Shown piece after piece: positions 29,633 through 38,790 of a DNA stretch of 64,000 nucleotides. The number at the start of each line of letters is the position of its first letter. The stretch's first letter is position 1. The position numbers and the translations under genes were made by a program. The notes beneath the pieces were generated by a model. It had not been told where the DNA came from. It saw nothing but the letters and a program-made list of their open reading frames with translations, and made no database searches. The stretch comes from Microbacterium sp. Leaf159 (GTDB taxonomy: Bacteria > Actinomycetota > Actinomycetes > Actinomycetales > Microbacteriaceae): assembly GCF_001423615.1 (NCBI RefSeq), contig NZ_LMOU01000001.1, positions 240,331 to 304,330 on the forward strand, in the 5' to 3' direction.

Positions 29633-31231
29633 GTGCTTGCCGTGCACGAACTCGAGATCCGCGTGGGCGCACGCCTCCTTATGGAGAACGTGTCGTTCCG
29701 TGTGAGCGACGGAGACAAGATCGGTCTCGTCGGCCGCAACGGTGCAGGCAAGACCACGCTCACCAAGGTGCTCGCCGGTGACGTCCTCCCCTCGGGCGGC
29801 AGCGTGACCCGGTCTGGCGAGCTCGGCTACCTGCCGCAGGATCCCCGTTCGGGCAACCCCGAAGACCTCGCACGCACCCGCATCCTCGACGCGCGCGGAC
29901 TCGGTCAGCTCAACCTCGGGATGACCGAAGCGGCACTCGCGATGGGATCGGACGACCCCGCGGTAGCCGAGAAGGCGATGAAGCGCTACGCGCGCCTGAC
30001 CGAGGAGTTCGAAGGGCAGGGTGGGTACGCCGCTGAGGCTGAGGCGGCATCCATCGCGAACAACCTGTCGCTGCCCGACCGCATCCTCGACCAGCCGCTG
30101 TCGACGCTGTCCGGTGGTCAGCGCCGTCGCATCGAGCTGGCCCGTATTCTGTTCTCCGATGCCGAGACGATGATCCTCGACGAGCCGACCAACCACCTCG
30201 ACGCCGACAGCGTGGTGTGGCTGCGTGAGTTCCTCAAGAACTACAAGGGCGGGCTGATCGTGATCAGTCACGATGTCGAGCTCGTCGGCGAGACCGTCAA
30301 CCGCGTCTTCTACCTCGACGCGAACCGCCAGATCATCGACACCTACAACATGAACTGGAAGAACTACCTGCGTCAGCGGGTGGCCGACGAGGAGCGCCGC
30401 AAGAAGGAGCGCGCCAACGCCGAGAAGAAGGCCACGACCCTGCAGCTGCAGGCCGCCCGCTTCGGGGCGAAGGCGTCGAAGGCGGCTGCCGCTCATCAGA
30501 TGATCGCGCGTGCCGACAAGCTGCTCGCGGGCCTCGATGACGTCCGCCAGGAAGAACGCGTCGCCAAGCTGCGCTTCCCGAAGCCGGCTCCCTGCGGCAA
30601 GACTCCGATGATGGCGACCGGACTCTCGAAGTCCTACGGCTCGCTCGAGATCTTCACAGACGTCGACCTCGCGATCGACCGCGGTTCGAAGGTGGTCGTG
30701 CTCGGGCTGAACGGCGCGGGCAAGACGACGCTGCTGCGCATGCTCGCGGGGGTCGACCAGCCCGACACCGGCCAGCTCGAGCCGGGACACGGCCTGAAGG
30801 TCGGGTACTACGCGCAGGAGCACGAGAACCTCGATGTGAATCGATCGGTCCTCGAGAACATGGTGTCGGCCGCACCGCACATCACCGAGATGGAAGCGCG
30901 CAGGGTGCTCGGCTCGTTCCTGTTCACGGGAGATGACGTGCTGAAGCCCGCCGGAGTGCTCTCCGGAGGCGAGAAGACCCGTCTCTCTCTGGCGACGCTC
31001 GTGGTGTCGTCGGCCAACCTGCTGCTGCTCGACGAGCCCACGAACAACCTCGACCCCGCCTCGCGCGAGGAGATCCTCGGCGCTCTCGCGCATTACGAGG
31101 GCGCCGTCGTGCTCGTCTCGCACGACCCGGGAGCGGTGCAGTCGCTCAATCCCGAGCGCGTGCTGATCCTGCCGGACGGCGTCGAGGATCTCTGGAGCCA
31201 GGAGTACCAGGACCTCATCGAGCTCGCCTGA
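29633..31231 (+). CDS. ABC-F family ATPase (ribosome-associated type)
   Basis: A 532-residue protein with two ATPase domains and no membrane segments. The first carries GRNGAGKTT and LSGGQRRRIELAR, the second [12 protein letters not shown] and LSGGEKTRLSLA; both Walker B motifs end in DEPTN. A charged linker with Lys/Arg-rich helices lies at about residues 240-300. ABC-F proteins act on translating ribosomes and some give antibiotic tolerance; the subtype here is not resolved. The start is GTG at 29633; a TATACT at 29577-29582 is a good -10 element. Confidence 0.92.
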   Translation: MLAVHELEIRVGARLLMENVSFRVSDGDKIGLVGRNGAGKTTLTKVLAGDVLPSGGSVTRSGELGYLPQDPRSGNPEDLARTRILDARGLGQLNLGMTEAALAMGSDDPAVAEKAMKRYARLTEEFEGQGGYAAEAEAASIANNLSLPDRILDQPLSTLSGGQRRRIELARILFSDAETMILDEPTNHLDADSVVWLREFLKNYKGGLIVISHDVELVGETVNRVFYLDANRQIIDTYNMNWKNYLRQRVADEERRKKERANAEKKATTLQLQAARFGAKASKAAAAHQMIARADKLLAGLDDVRQEERVAKLRFPKPAPCGKTPMMATGLSKSYGSLEIFTDVDLAIDRGSKVVVLGLNGAGKTTLLRMLAGVDQPDTGQLEPGHGLKVGYYAQEHENLDVNRSVLENMVSAAPHITEMEARRVLGSFLFTGDDVLKPAGVLSGGEKTRLSLATLVVSSANLLLLDEPTNNLDPASREEILGALAHYEGAVVLVSHDPGAVQSLNPERVLILPDGVEDLWSQEYQDLIELA

Positions 31232-31267
31232 CCTGCGCCGTCCGCGGTCGGTGGCATAGTCGATAGC

Positions 31268-31882
31268 GTGACGGATGAACAGGAACTGGACCTTCTCTCG
31301 CTCAACGAGTGGTTGAAGGGCAGGCACGCGCTCACCGGGGTCGCCCCGGTCTGGGACCTCGGTGCGCTGCCCGATGAACCGAGCGCGCTCTTCGCCGGCT
31401 GGCTGCGCGAGGCATCCGACGCCGGAGTGGCTGAGCCGCACACCGTCACCCTCGCGACCGTGGACGCGGACGGCGTTCCCGATGCCCGCACGCTCATCCT
31501 GAAGAGGATCGACGAGCGCGGGTGGGCGTTCGCGAGCACGAGATCCTCTCGCAAGGGCGCGCAGCTCGCCGCCGTACCCGCGGCGGCGTTGAACTTCTGG
31601 TGGCAGCCCCAGGTGCGTGCCGTGAGAGTGCGCGGACGCGTCGAAGAGGCCACGGCGGAGGAGAGCGCCGCCGACCTCGCCGGGCGCTCTGCGGCTGCGC
31701 GTGCCGACATAGCGGCCGGTGACTGGACGCTCTGGCGACTGATCCCGACCCGGGTCGAATTCTGGCAGGGATCGAGAGACCGACGTCATACGCGTGTGGT
31801 CTACGACGCGGTGGATGAGAGCTGGACCCGAACGCTCATCGGCGGAGCCGCGGAACAGCTGACGCAAGGTCGGGGAGCGTGA
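31268..31882 (+). CDS. pdxH: Pyridoxamine 5'-phosphate oxidase
   Basis: FMN enzyme forming pyridoxal 5'-phosphate. 204 residues, with TVDADGVPDARTLILKRID (FMN site), FASTRSSRKGAQL and the C-terminal WTLWRLIPTRVEFWQGSRDR substrate motif. The GTG at 31268 has a CATAGT seven bases before it, so the message may be leaderless. It overlaps the cupin gene by 4 bases. Confidence 0.94.
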   Translation: MTDEQELDLLSLNEWLKGRHALTGVAPVWDLGALPDEPSALFAGWLREASDAGVAEPHTVTLATVDADGVPDARTLILKRIDERGWAFASTRSSRKGAQLAAVPAAALNFWWQPQVRAVRVRGRVEEATAEESAADLAGRSAAARADIAAGDWTLWRLIPTRVEFWQGSRDRRHTRVVYDAVDESWTRTLIGGAAEQLTQGRGA

Positions 31883-32313
31883 AGGGCTTCCAGGTCGTCG
31901 AGATCGGTGCGCTCGACGAGTGGCGCGAGCATCATGGCGGGTTCGATGCGGCGCGTTCGCGCGACGGACGCCGGGTCATCGATCACGAGCTGACGATGCA
32001 GTACATCGGTCTCACCGCAAATGCTCTGGCCCCTGGCGAGGAAGCCGGCTATTGGCACGTCCACTCGCGCGTCGAGGAACTGTACGTCTTCCTCGACGGT
32101 CGAGGACAGATGGCGCTGGACGATGAGGTCGTCGAGGTCGGTCCGGGCACAGTGATCCGCGTCGGACAGGACGTCGCCCGCACCTGGCGCGCTCGACCTG
32201 ACAGCACCGGCGAACTGCGCTGGCTCTGCGTCCGAGCCGGCGGCACGGAGCTCCCGCACCTCCCCGACGACAGCTCCCGTCTTCCCGAGAAGCCGATGCC
32301 GTGGGTGGACTGA
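31879..32313 (+). CDS. Cupin-domain protein
   Basis: A 144-residue single-domain cupin. The metal-binding motif is seen as YWHVHSRVEELYVFLDGRG, with the two His and a Glu; PGTVIRVGQDVARTWRA belongs to the second cupin motif. GTG at 31879 overlaps the pdxH stop, so the two are co-translated, and the GH16-like gene starts 3 bases after its end. The substrate is unknown; the pairing with pdxH does not define it. Confidence 0.85.
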   Translation: MKGFQVVEIGALDEWREHHGGFDAARSRDGRRVIDHELTMQYIGLTANALAPGEEAGYWHVHSRVEELYVFLDGRGQMALDDEVVEVGPGTVIRVGQDVARTWRARPDSTGELRWLCVRAGGTELPHLPDDSSRLPEKPMPWVD

Positions 32314-32316
32314 CCG

Positions 32317-33084
32317 ATGGATGAGGCTCTCGCGCCTCCGCCGCACCGTGCACCGGTTTTCACCGACGACTTCTCTCGAGGGCTCGACGAGGAGAGATGG
32401 ATCGCTCATTACCTCCCGCAATGGACCGTGCCGGAGCGGTCGCAGGCGCGTTACGCGATCGTCGATGCGGGGCTGGAACTGCGTATCGAAAGCGACCAAC
32501 TCGATTGGCGGGAAGAGGATGCGCCCCTGCGCGTCTCGAATGTGCAGACCGCGGTCTTCTCCGGAGCCGTCGGGTCGACCCGCGGGACTCATCGGCATCG
32601 TCCAGACGGTCTCGAGGTGCGCACAGAGATGCCGTCGCGCCAGCTGTTCGCTCCGCCGCGCGGGCGGATCGATCTGACGGTCGCTGCCACCACCGACGAG
32701 GGATGCATGCTCGCCGCCTGGCTCGTGGGCACCGAGCAGCGCTCCGAGGAAGACGCGGGTGAGATCTGCATCTTCGAGATCGATGCCGACGCCATCTCGA
32801 CGACGACACGAGCGCGGACCGGTATCAAGGCCCACCATGACCCGAGCCTCATGACCGACATGGCCGAGGTGGTGCTCCCGTTCGACGCAAGCGAGTTGCA
32901 CACCTGGACCGTCATCTGGGGCGACGGCGAGACGGTGATCGGCTGCGAGGGGCGCGTACTGCGACGCATCGCGCAGTCTCCGGACTATCCGATGATGCTT
33001 CTGATCGATCTCTTCGAGATCGGCGCTCCGTCTGGTGGATATCCCAAGAGCGCCGTCATCTCTGAGGTGAGGGGCTGGGACTGA
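32317..33084 (+). CDS. GH16-like (concanavalin-type) protein with altered catalytic motif
   Basis: A 255-residue protein without a signal peptide, laid out like a family-16 glycoside hydrolase: DDFSRGLDEERWIAHYLPQW near the start, then EVRTEMPSR, and the catalytic strand EICIFEID at residues 149-156. GH16 enzymes normally have E-x-D-x-x-E; here the central Asp is Cys151, while both Glu (149, 154) are kept. It may bind or act on a carbohydrate inside the cell, or have lost hydrolysis. It is the third gene after pdxH and the cupin. Family assignment is moderate. Confidence 0.65.
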   Translation: MDEALAPPPHRAPVFTDDFSRGLDEERWIAHYLPQWTVPERSQARYAIVDAGLELRIESDQLDWREEDAPLRVSNVQTAVFSGAVGSTRGTHRHRPDGLEVRTEMPSRQLFAPPRGRIDLTVAATTDEGCMLAAWLVGTEQRSEEDAGEICIFEIDADAISTTTRARTGIKAHHDPSLMTDMAEVVLPFDASELHTWTVIWGDGETVIGCEGRVLRRIAQSPDYPMMLLIDLFEIGAPSGGYPKSAVISEVRGWD

Positions 33085-33090
33085 GGCGCG

Positions 33091-33903
33091 TCAGCGCGCG
33101 TCGAGGAGCTCGTCCTCGACATCCGCATCCTTGTCGCGGCGCCGAGACTTCTTGACCGGAGCGGGCACGCCCTCGACCTCTTCACGGTGCTTCACGATCT
33201 CGGTGCGGATGATGTAGCCGATGAAGATGAATCCCATGAGCGCGAACAGGATCCACTGGATCGCGTACGACAGATGCGGGCCAGGGTCGTCGGTGGGGGA
33301 GTCGAATCCGCCCAGCGTGCCTTCTCCTGACGGCTCCTCGCTGACGATCTGCCCGTAAGCGCTCGTGATCACGTCGCCGTCGACCAGCTCGGCGATCGAG
33401 GGGAGGTTGATCGTCGGCACCTGGCCTTCGGGTGCGCCTCGTCCGGATGCCGGAAGCTGCTCGCCCGGACGCAGCCGCACGGTGACCTCGACCTCGCCCG
33501 CCGGGGGAGCGGGAACCGCATCGGGGGAATCCCCGTCTCCTGGTGGGACCCACCCGCGGTCGACGATGAACACCCGGCCGTCGACGTCGCGGAACGGAAC
33601 CAGCACCTCGAAGGCGCTCGTGCCGCCGTGCGGGCGGTTGCGCACGAGGAGCTGCTCGTCGGCGACGTACTCGCCGGTGAGCACGACCGGATGCCACACA
33701 TCACCGGGATCGAGTGATCCGTCGGCGCCGATGAGATCGGCGAGCGGCACGGCATCCGCGTCGTAGTTCTTCTCGACCAGAGCGATCTGCTCGGATCTGG
33801 TCTCGTTCCGATCGAACTGCCAGTTGGACAGGAAGGCGCAGGCGATCGCGAAGCCGATCGCGATCAGCACGTACACGGTCCATCGACCCATTCGGGCGCT
33901 CAT
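33091..33903 (-). CDS. SURF1-family cytochrome oxidase assembly protein
   Basis: A 270-residue membrane protein with one helix near each end (about residues 8-27 and 215-235) and a large external domain, the SURF1 layout. Landmarks are SNWQFDRNETRSEQIALVEK, GEYVADEQLLVRNRPHGG, VFIVDRGWVPPGDG and the C-terminal HLSYAIQWILFALMGFIF. SURF1 helps build cytochrome aa3 oxidase, matching ctaA/ctaB in this window. It follows two small genes with overlapping ends and lies 6 bases from the convergent GH16-like stop. Confidence 0.92.
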   Translation of the reverse strand: MSARMGRWTVYVLIAIGFAIACAFLSNWQFDRNETRSEQIALVEKNYDADAVPLADLIGADGSLDPGDVWHPVVLTGEYVADEQLLVRNRPHGGTSAFEVLVPFRDVDGRVFIVDRGWVPPGDGDSPDAVPAPPAGEVEVTVRLRPGEQLPASGRGAPEGQVPTINLPSIAELVDGDVITSAYGQIVSEEPSGEGTLGGFDSPTDDPGPHLSYAIQWILFALMGFIFIGYIIRTEIVKHREEVEGVPAPVKKSRRRDKDADVEDELLDAR

Positions 33904-34094
33904 GAGGGGACACCATCTCTCACGGTCACGGGAAAGTCCCTTGCTGCCAGGTAGTCGCGAAGGAAGCCGACGTGCTCAGCGCAGGCGAGCCAGATCTTCT
34001 CGCGGTCGGCGGCATGGATGCGCGGATTGCGCCACACCACCTGCATGGTCGCGACATTCCGGCATCCGGCCCGCGAGCACTCCAGTCCAGTCAC
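33900..34094 (-). CDS. Small conserved Cys/His protein of unknown function
   Basis: A 64-residue protein, start GTG at 34094 (VTGLECSRAGCRNVATMQVV). The start overlaps the stop of the upstream DUF3099 gene as GTGA, and its stop overlaps the SURF1 start, so it belongs to that operon. It contains C-x4-C near the N-terminus and a CAEH later, suggesting a small zinc site. No characterised family is recognised. A longer frame upstream exists but lacks this support. Confidence 0.75.
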   Translation of the reverse strand: MTGLECSRAGCRNVATMQVVWRNPRIHAADREKIWLACAEHVGFLRDYLAARDFPVTVRDGVPS

Positions 34095-34447
34095 TCGCGA
34101 TCCTGGCGGCTTTCGTGGATGGTGAACACGCCGGGGGCTGCCTCCGGCACGACAGGGAGCGTCTCGGCCGGCGCGGGAGCTTCGAGCTCCTGCACGGGCG
34201 ACTCCGCGATGGTCTCGGTGCTGTCGCTGCCGGCATTCGCGAACACGACCGCGATATAAGGCAGCACGGCTGCAGCGAGAGCGAAGACCCAGGTGTACCA
34301 GCCGTAGGGCTGGATGAACATCATCAACGCGAAGCACACGATTCTGATCGCCATCGTGAGGACGTACCGGCGCACGCGATGGTCTGCCTCGTCCTGCGGC
34401 GACTGCGGCAGGGAGGTGACAGCAGGAACCGGGTGCTTGCTCTTCAC
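34091..34447 (-). CDS. DUF3099 membrane protein
   Basis: A 118-residue protein with a polar N-terminus, two hydrophobic helices (YVLTMAIRIVCFALMMF and WYTWVFALAAAVLPYIAVVF) and an acidic Pro/Glu-rich tail, the pattern of actinobacterial DUF3099 proteins. The GTG start at 34447 has a TAGGCT about 9 bases upstream. First gene of a run with the small Cys protein and SURF1. Confidence 0.8.
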   Translation of the reverse strand: MKSKHPVPAVTSLPQSPQDEADHRVRRYVLTMAIRIVCFALMMFIQPYGWYTWVFALAAAVLPYIAVVFANAGSDSTETIAESPVQELEAPAPAETLPVVPEAAPGVFTIHESRQDRE

Positions 34448-34511
34448 GATGACTCCAGCCTACGCCGGTGCGGGCACGACGGCGCGCCCTGCCGCGCGTC
34501 GAGCGAGGGAG

Positions 34512-35222
34512 TCAGGACGAGAAGATGAACGGCAGCGTGAAGGCGCCGAAGAACACGAAGCTGATGATTGTCATGACGATGGTGATCACCAGCAAGCCGA
34601 CCATGATGTAGCCCATGATCAGGCCGGCGAAGGCCATGCCGCGACCACCGATCGCCGGATTCGCCTTCGTCTGGCGCAGCGCCATGTGGCCGGTGATGAC
34701 GGCGACGATCGACGCGAGCAGTGGGATGAGCGCCCAGAAGAGCACGATGCCCGCGATGCCGCAGATGAGCGAGGTGACGGCGAGTCCGCTCGCCGGGCGC
34801 GCAGGCGGATAGATCGGAGCGGCGTAGGTCGGGTATCCCGCACCGGGCTGGCCCGGACCGGGCGCGCCGTACTGCTGCGGGGCTGCGCCGTAGGGCTGGA
34901 TGGCGGCGGCGCCGTAGGGCTGCTGTGCCGGTGCTGCGCCGTAGGGCTGCTGTCCGGGCGCGAACGACGGCGCTGCACCGGGGTAGGACTGCGTCGGTGC
35001 TGCACCGGGGTACGACGGTGCGGGAGCGGCGGCGGGGTACGACGGTGCGGGTGCGGCGGCGGGGTACGACGGTGCGGGTGCGGCGGCAGGGTACGACGGA
35101 CTCTGCGGAGCCGACGGAGCCGACTGGTAGGGCGCTGCCGGCGGCGCCGGGGCGAGCGGCGGCGCCGGGGGCGGCGTCGGCTGCTGTCCGCCCGGAGGGG
35201 TGGGGATGCTGTTGTCGCTCAC
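34512..35222 (-). CDS. Pro/Ala/Tyr-rich DUF4190-type membrane protein
   Basis: A 236-residue protein. Residues 1-140 are low-complexity with repeats of SYPAAAPAP and QPYGAAP; the C-terminal part has two helices (GLAVTSLICGIAGIVLFWAL and AGLIMGYIMVGLLVITIVM) and QTKANPAIGGRGMAFAG, as in DUF4190 proteins. GTG at 35222 is chosen since GAAAGG is 8 bases upstream; the frame goes on to 35294. The function is unknown. The repeats match tandem DNA repeats. Confidence 0.75.
   Translation of the reverse strand: MSDNSIPTPPGGQQPTPPPAPPLAPAPPAAPYQSAPSAPQSPSYPAAAPAPSYPAAAPAPSYPAAAPAPSYPGAAPTQSYPGAAPSFAPGQQPYGAAPAQQPYGAAAIQPYGAAPQQYGAPGPGQPGAGYPTYAAPIYPPARPASGLAVTSLICGIAGIVLFWALIPLLASIVAVITGHMALRQTKANPAIGGRGMAFAGLIMGYIMVGLLVITIVMTIISFVFFGAFTLPFIFSS
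35008..35100 (-). repeat. 27-bp tandem repeats coding for SYPAAAPAP
   Basis: Three 27-base units begin at 35008, 35035 and 35062, with a partial fourth at 35089. They differ at single positions and keep the reading frame, so they expand the repetitive N-terminal region of the DUF4190-type protein. Confidence 0.9.
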
Positions 35223-35359
35223 GGTGATGCCTTTCGTCGAGATCAGCGTCCCAGTCGGGGCAGGGGCTGTCAAACGCGGACCCGATCGAGTCACGGCATC
35301 ATCGGTAGGATCGATGACGACCCGGCCCCGACCCCCACCGGCCAGATCAGGAGTGGAAA

Positions 35360-36067
35360 ATGAGTTCTCGCGTCGTCCTCGTCACCGGCGGCAACCGCGG
35401 CATCGGCCGTGCGATCGCCGAACGATTCGTCCGCGACGGATACCGCGTCGCCGTCACGGCGCGCAGCGGTGAAGGTCCCGAAGGGACACTGACCGTCCGC
35501 GCCGATGTCACGGACGCCGCTGCGCTCGATGCCGCGTTCACCGAGGTCGAGCAGCAGCTCGGACCGGTCGAGGTCGTCGTCGCGAACGCGGGCATCACCA
35601 AGGACACTCTTCTGCTGCGGATGAGCGAGGACGACTTCGACAGCGTCGTCGCGACGAATCTCGGCGGCACCTTCCGCGTCGTCAAGCGTGCCTCGAAGGG
35701 GATGCTCCGCGCGCGCTTCGGCCGTGTGATCCTGATCTCCAGCGTCGTCGGCCTGTACGGCTCGGCCGGGCAGGTGAACTACTCGGCGTCGAAGAGCGCG
35801 CTCGTGGGCTTCGCCAGATCGCTGACGCGGGAGCTCGGCGGGCGTGGCATCACGGCCAACGTCGTCGCGCCCGGCTTCATCGAGACCGACATGACGGCGG
35901 AGCTCCCCGAAGAGACGCAGAAGCAGTACAAGGCGAACATCCCGGCGGGGCGCTTCGCGACTCCCGACGAGGTCGCCGGCGTCGTCACGTGGCTCGCCGG
36001 GGACGACGCGGGCTACATCTCCGGCGCCGTCATCCCGGTGGACGGCGGACTCGGGATGGGTCACTGA
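35360..36067 (+). CDS. fabG: 3-oxoacyl-ACP reductase-type SDR (FabG-like)
   Basis: A 235-residue short-chain dehydrogenase with the NADP site VTGGNRGIGRAIA and the catalytic Ser-Tyr-Lys (ISSVVG, then YSASK). VANAGITKDTLLLRMSEDDF and the end DGGLGMGH match the FabG1/MabA type of actinobacteria, which reduces 3-oxoacyl-ACP in fatty-acid synthesis. AGGAG lies 8 bases before the ATG. No inhA-like enoyl reductase follows. Unlike other FAS II genes it is far from fabDHPF. Confidence 0.88.
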   Translation: MSSRVVLVTGGNRGIGRAIAERFVRDGYRVAVTARSGEGPEGTLTVRADVTDAAALDAAFTEVEQQLGPVEVVVANAGITKDTLLLRMSEDDFDSVVATNLGGTFRVVKRASKGMLRARFGRVILISSVVGLYGSAGQVNYSASKSALVGFARSLTRELGGRGITANVVAPGFIETDMTAELPEETQKQYKANIPAGRFATPDEVAGVVTWLAGDDAGYISGAVIPVDGGLGMGH

Positions 36068-36114
36068 GTCGAGCGCAGGGCTGAGTCGAGCGCAGGGCTG
36101 AGTCGAGCGCAGGG
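36064..36114 (+). repeat. Three perfect 17-bp tandem repeats after fabG
   Basis: CTGAGTCGAGCGCAGGG occurs three times without a mismatch (36064-36080, 36081-36097, 36098-36114). The first copy overlaps the fabG stop codon TGA. They fill the gap up to the convergent hydrolase gene. Confidence 0.95.
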
Positions 36115-36121
36115 CGCTCCC

Positions 36122-36820
36122 TCAGCGGCGGGCGACCGCTGCGTCGATGAGGTCGGCCAGCCTGCTCGGCACCGAGAACTGCGGCCAGTGACCTGAGCCG
36201 ATGCGCACGACCTCGGCGTCGGCGATCGCCCGGAACTCGTCGGCGTACGGGCCCCACTGCTCGAGCTCGGACTCGAGCGTCTCTCGGTCCATGCCGCCCA
36301 TGAGCAGCGTCACAGGGACGGAATGCCGAGCCCCGGGGCCGAGCGTGATCTCGTCTGTGGGCACTCTGGCGGGCACGCTTCGTGCGAGTGGCGCGGTGCG
36401 CGCGCGCGTCACCTCGTCGAGATCGTCGACGTCTTCGGCGGGGAAGTAGTCCCAGCCGGGGAAGGGCACGACGCCATCGACCACTTCGAACTCGCTGATG
36501 CCGAAGCCGGAGGGCGGGGGCACGGTGTCGACGAAGACGGCTCGGGTCACGACGTCGGGGCGCGCATCGGCGACGCCCCAGGCGACGTTGCCACCGCCGC
36601 TGTGCCCGACCACCACGACGGGCCCGCCGACCGCGTCGACCGCGGCCACGGCGGCGTCGACCCACTCGGAGATGCCGATCTCGGATGAGTCGGCGGCAGT
36701 GGCTCCGACGCCGGGCATCGTCAACGGATGCACGGTGTGGCCGGCGCGCTGGAGATCTGCGGCGACGTCGTTCCAGCTGGAGGCATCGAGCCAGAGGCCC
36801 GGGATGAGGATGATGTCCAT
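36122..36820 (-). CDS. Alpha/beta-fold hydrolase
   Basis: A 232-residue hydrolase with the nucleophile motif VVGHSGGGN and a N-terminal oxyanion region ILIPGLWLDASSW, resembling salicylate-esterase/RsbQ-like hydrolases. The late GSGHWPQFS holds the catalytic His. The substrate is unknown. The start ATG at 36820 is preceded by TATCGT exactly 6 bases upstream and no Shine-Dalgarno sequence, so it is likely leaderless. It stands alone between repeats and serB. Confidence 0.85.
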   Translation of the reverse strand: MDIILIPGLWLDASSWNDVAADLQRAGHTVHPLTMPGVGATAADSSEIGISEWVDAAVAAVDAVGGPVVVVGHSGGGNVAWGVADARPDVVTRAVFVDTVPPPSGFGISEFEVVDGVVPFPGWDYFPAEDVDDLDEVTRARTAPLARSVPARVPTDEITLGPGARHSVPVTLLMGGMDRETLESELEQWGPYADEFRAIADAEVVRIGSGHWPQFSVPSRLADLIDAAVARR

Positions 36821-36852
36821 GGCCCGACGATAGACCGGGCCACCGACATGCG

Positions 36853-37488
36853 CTACGGGAGCAGCGCGATGATCTCTGACAGGTCCTGGGGGCCGACGAC
36901 CAGGCTCGCGGCGGCGCGTACGGCAGGCTTCGCGTTGAACGCGAGACCGAGTCCGGCGACCGACATCATCTGCAGATCGTTGGCGCCGTCGCCGATCGCG
37001 ATCGTCGCGTGGCGCGCCACTCCCAGCTCATCAGCCCAGGACAGCAGCGACGAGGCCTTGGCGGCCGCATCGACGATCTCGCCGTCGACTCGGCCGGTGA
37101 GGGTGCCGTCTGCGACCTCGAGGCGGTTCGCGCGCCAGCGGTCGACGCCGAGCCCTGGGGCGACGTCGTCGAGGATCTCGTGGAAGCCGCCCGAGACGAC
37201 GCCGACGACACCGCCGCGCTCATGGACGGCGGACGTGAGCTCGCGCACCCCGGGGGTCGGCTCGATGCGGGCCAGCACCCGGGCGAAACCGGACACAGGA
37301 ACCCCGGCGAGAGCGGCCACGCGTGAGCGCAGGCTCGTCGCGAAGTCGATCTCGCCGCGCATGGCTGCCTCGGTCGCGGCCTGGACCTCGGCACGGCGTC
37401 CGGCCTCGTCGGCGATCAGCTCGATCACCTCGTTGCGGATGAGGGTGGAATCGGCATCGAGTACGACGAGGAAGCGCGCGGAGGTCAC
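36853..37488 (-). CDS. serB: Phosphoserine phosphatase
   Basis: HAD-type enzyme finishing serine synthesis. The 211-residue product has the nucleophile motif FLVVLDADSTLIRNE (DxDxT), VGVVSGGFHEILD and GDGANDLQMMSVAG, all typical for SerB. It lacks the N-terminal ACT domain found in some actinobacterial SerB. The GTG start has TAGGCT seven bases upstream. Confidence 0.93.
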   Translation of the reverse strand: MTSARFLVVLDADSTLIRNEVIELIADEAGRRAEVQAATEAAMRGEIDFATSLRSRVAALAGVPVSGFARVLARIEPTPGVRELTSAVHERGGVVGVVSGGFHEILDDVAPGLGVDRWRANRLEVADGTLTGRVDGEIVDAAAKASSLLSWADELGVARHATIAIGDGANDLQMMSVAGLGLAFNAKPAVRAAASLVVGPQDLSEIIALLP

Positions 37489-37548
37489 GCCTCAGAGCCT
37501 ATCGACAGCCGCGATGGTCGACGCGCGGCCCGACTCACGACGACGCGG

Positions 37549-38790
37549 TCACCGTTCGATGAACAGGCCCTTGCCGACCACGGTGATGCCGGACTCCGTG
37601 ACGGTGAAGCCTCGGGCGAGATCTCGCTCTCGATCGACGCCCACGGTCGCGCCGTCGGCGAGGACCACGTTCTTGTCGAGGATCGCGCGATGCACGCGTG
37701 ACCCCGCGCCGACTCTCACCCCGTCGAAGACCACCGAGTCGGTGATCGTCGAGCCGCCGCCCGCGAGCGTCCACGGGCCGACGACGCTGCGTTCCAGGTG
37801 GGTGCCTGAGAGCACGGATCCGAGCGACACGATCGAGTCGATCGCGTTTCCGATGCGGCCCACCGAATCCCGCACGAACTTGGCGGGCGGCGAGTTCACC
37901 GCCTGCGAGTGGATCGGCCATTCCATGTTGTAGAGGTTGAAGATCGGGAGCGTCGAGATCAGGTCCATGTGGGCGTCGAAGAAGGAGTCGATCGTACCCA
38001 CGTCGCGCCAGTACGAGCGGTCGCGCGGAGAGGACCCCGGGACGTCGTTCTGCTTCATGTCGTAGTAGCCGGCCTCGCCGCGATCGACGAAGTACGGCAC
38101 GATGTCGCCGCCCATGTCGTGCCCGGAGGTCGGCGATTCGCCGTCGGCCTCGACAGCCGCGATCAGAGCATCGGCGTCGAAGATGTAGTTGCCCATCGAT
38201 GCGAGCACCTCGTGAGGCGAGTCTTCGAGGCCGGCGATGTCGGTCGGCTTCTCGAGGAACTGCTTGATGCGTCCGGTCTCTGTGTCGGCATCGATCACAC
38301 CGAACTGCGAGGCCATCGCGAGGGGCTGGCGGATGCCGGCGACGGTGGCCTTCGCGCCTGATTCGATATGCGCCTCGAGCATCTGGCGGAAGTCCATGCG
38401 GTAGACGTGATCGGCGCCGATCACGACCACGATGTCGGGCTTCTCGTCGTTGATCAGGTTGAGGCTCTGGAGGATCGCGTCGGCGGAGCCGGAGAACCAG
38501 CGCTTGCCGAGTCGCTGCTGCGCCGGGACGGACGTGACGTACGAGTCGAGCAGGGCGGACATGCGCCACGTCTGCGAGATGTGGCGGTCGAGGCTGTGCG
38601 ACTTGTACTGCGTGAGGACGACGATCTGGCGAAGGCCGGAGTTTATGAGGTTCGAGATCGCGAAATCGATCAATCGGTACTGTCCGCCGAAGGGCACTGC
38701 AGGTTTCGCGCGATCAGCCGTGAGAGGCATGAGACGCTTTCCCTCGCCGCCGGCGAGGATGATGCCGAAGATCTTCTTTGGTGCGGACAT
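37549..38790 (-). CDS. glgC: Glucose-1-phosphate adenylyltransferase
   Basis: Makes ADP-glucose for glycogen or maltosyl-phosphate pathways. The 413-residue product has the nucleotide motif [20 protein letters not shown], the [12 protein letters not shown] site and a C-terminal beta-helix with [17 protein letters not shown]. It diverges from the glycogen/maltose-1-P synthase. The ATG has TATGGT 6 bases before it, so it is probably leaderless. Confidence 0.95.
   Translation of the reverse strand: MSAPKKIFGIILAGGEGKRLMPLTADRAKPAVPFGGQYRLIDFAISNLINSGLRQIVVLTQYKSHSLDRHISQTWRMSALLDSYVTSVPAQQRLGKRWFSGSADAILQSLNLINDEKPDIVVVIGADHVYRMDFRQMLEAHIESGAKATVAGIRQPLAMASQFGVIDADTETGRIKQFLEKPTDIAGLEDSPHEVLASMGNYIFDADALIAAVEADGESPTSGHDMGGDIVPYFVDRGEAGYYDMKQNDVPGSSPRDRSYWRDVGTIDSFFDAHMDLISTLPIFNLYNMEWPIHSQAVNSPPAKFVRDSVGRIGNAIDSIVSLGSVLSGTHLERSVVGPWTLAGGGSTITDSVVFDGVRVGAGSRVHRAILDKNVVLADGATVGVDRERDLARGFTVTESGITVVGKGLFIER

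Noticed and set aside
35008..35100. CRISPR-like repeat array
   Set aside because: Repeats are in frame, without spacers, inside a coding gene.
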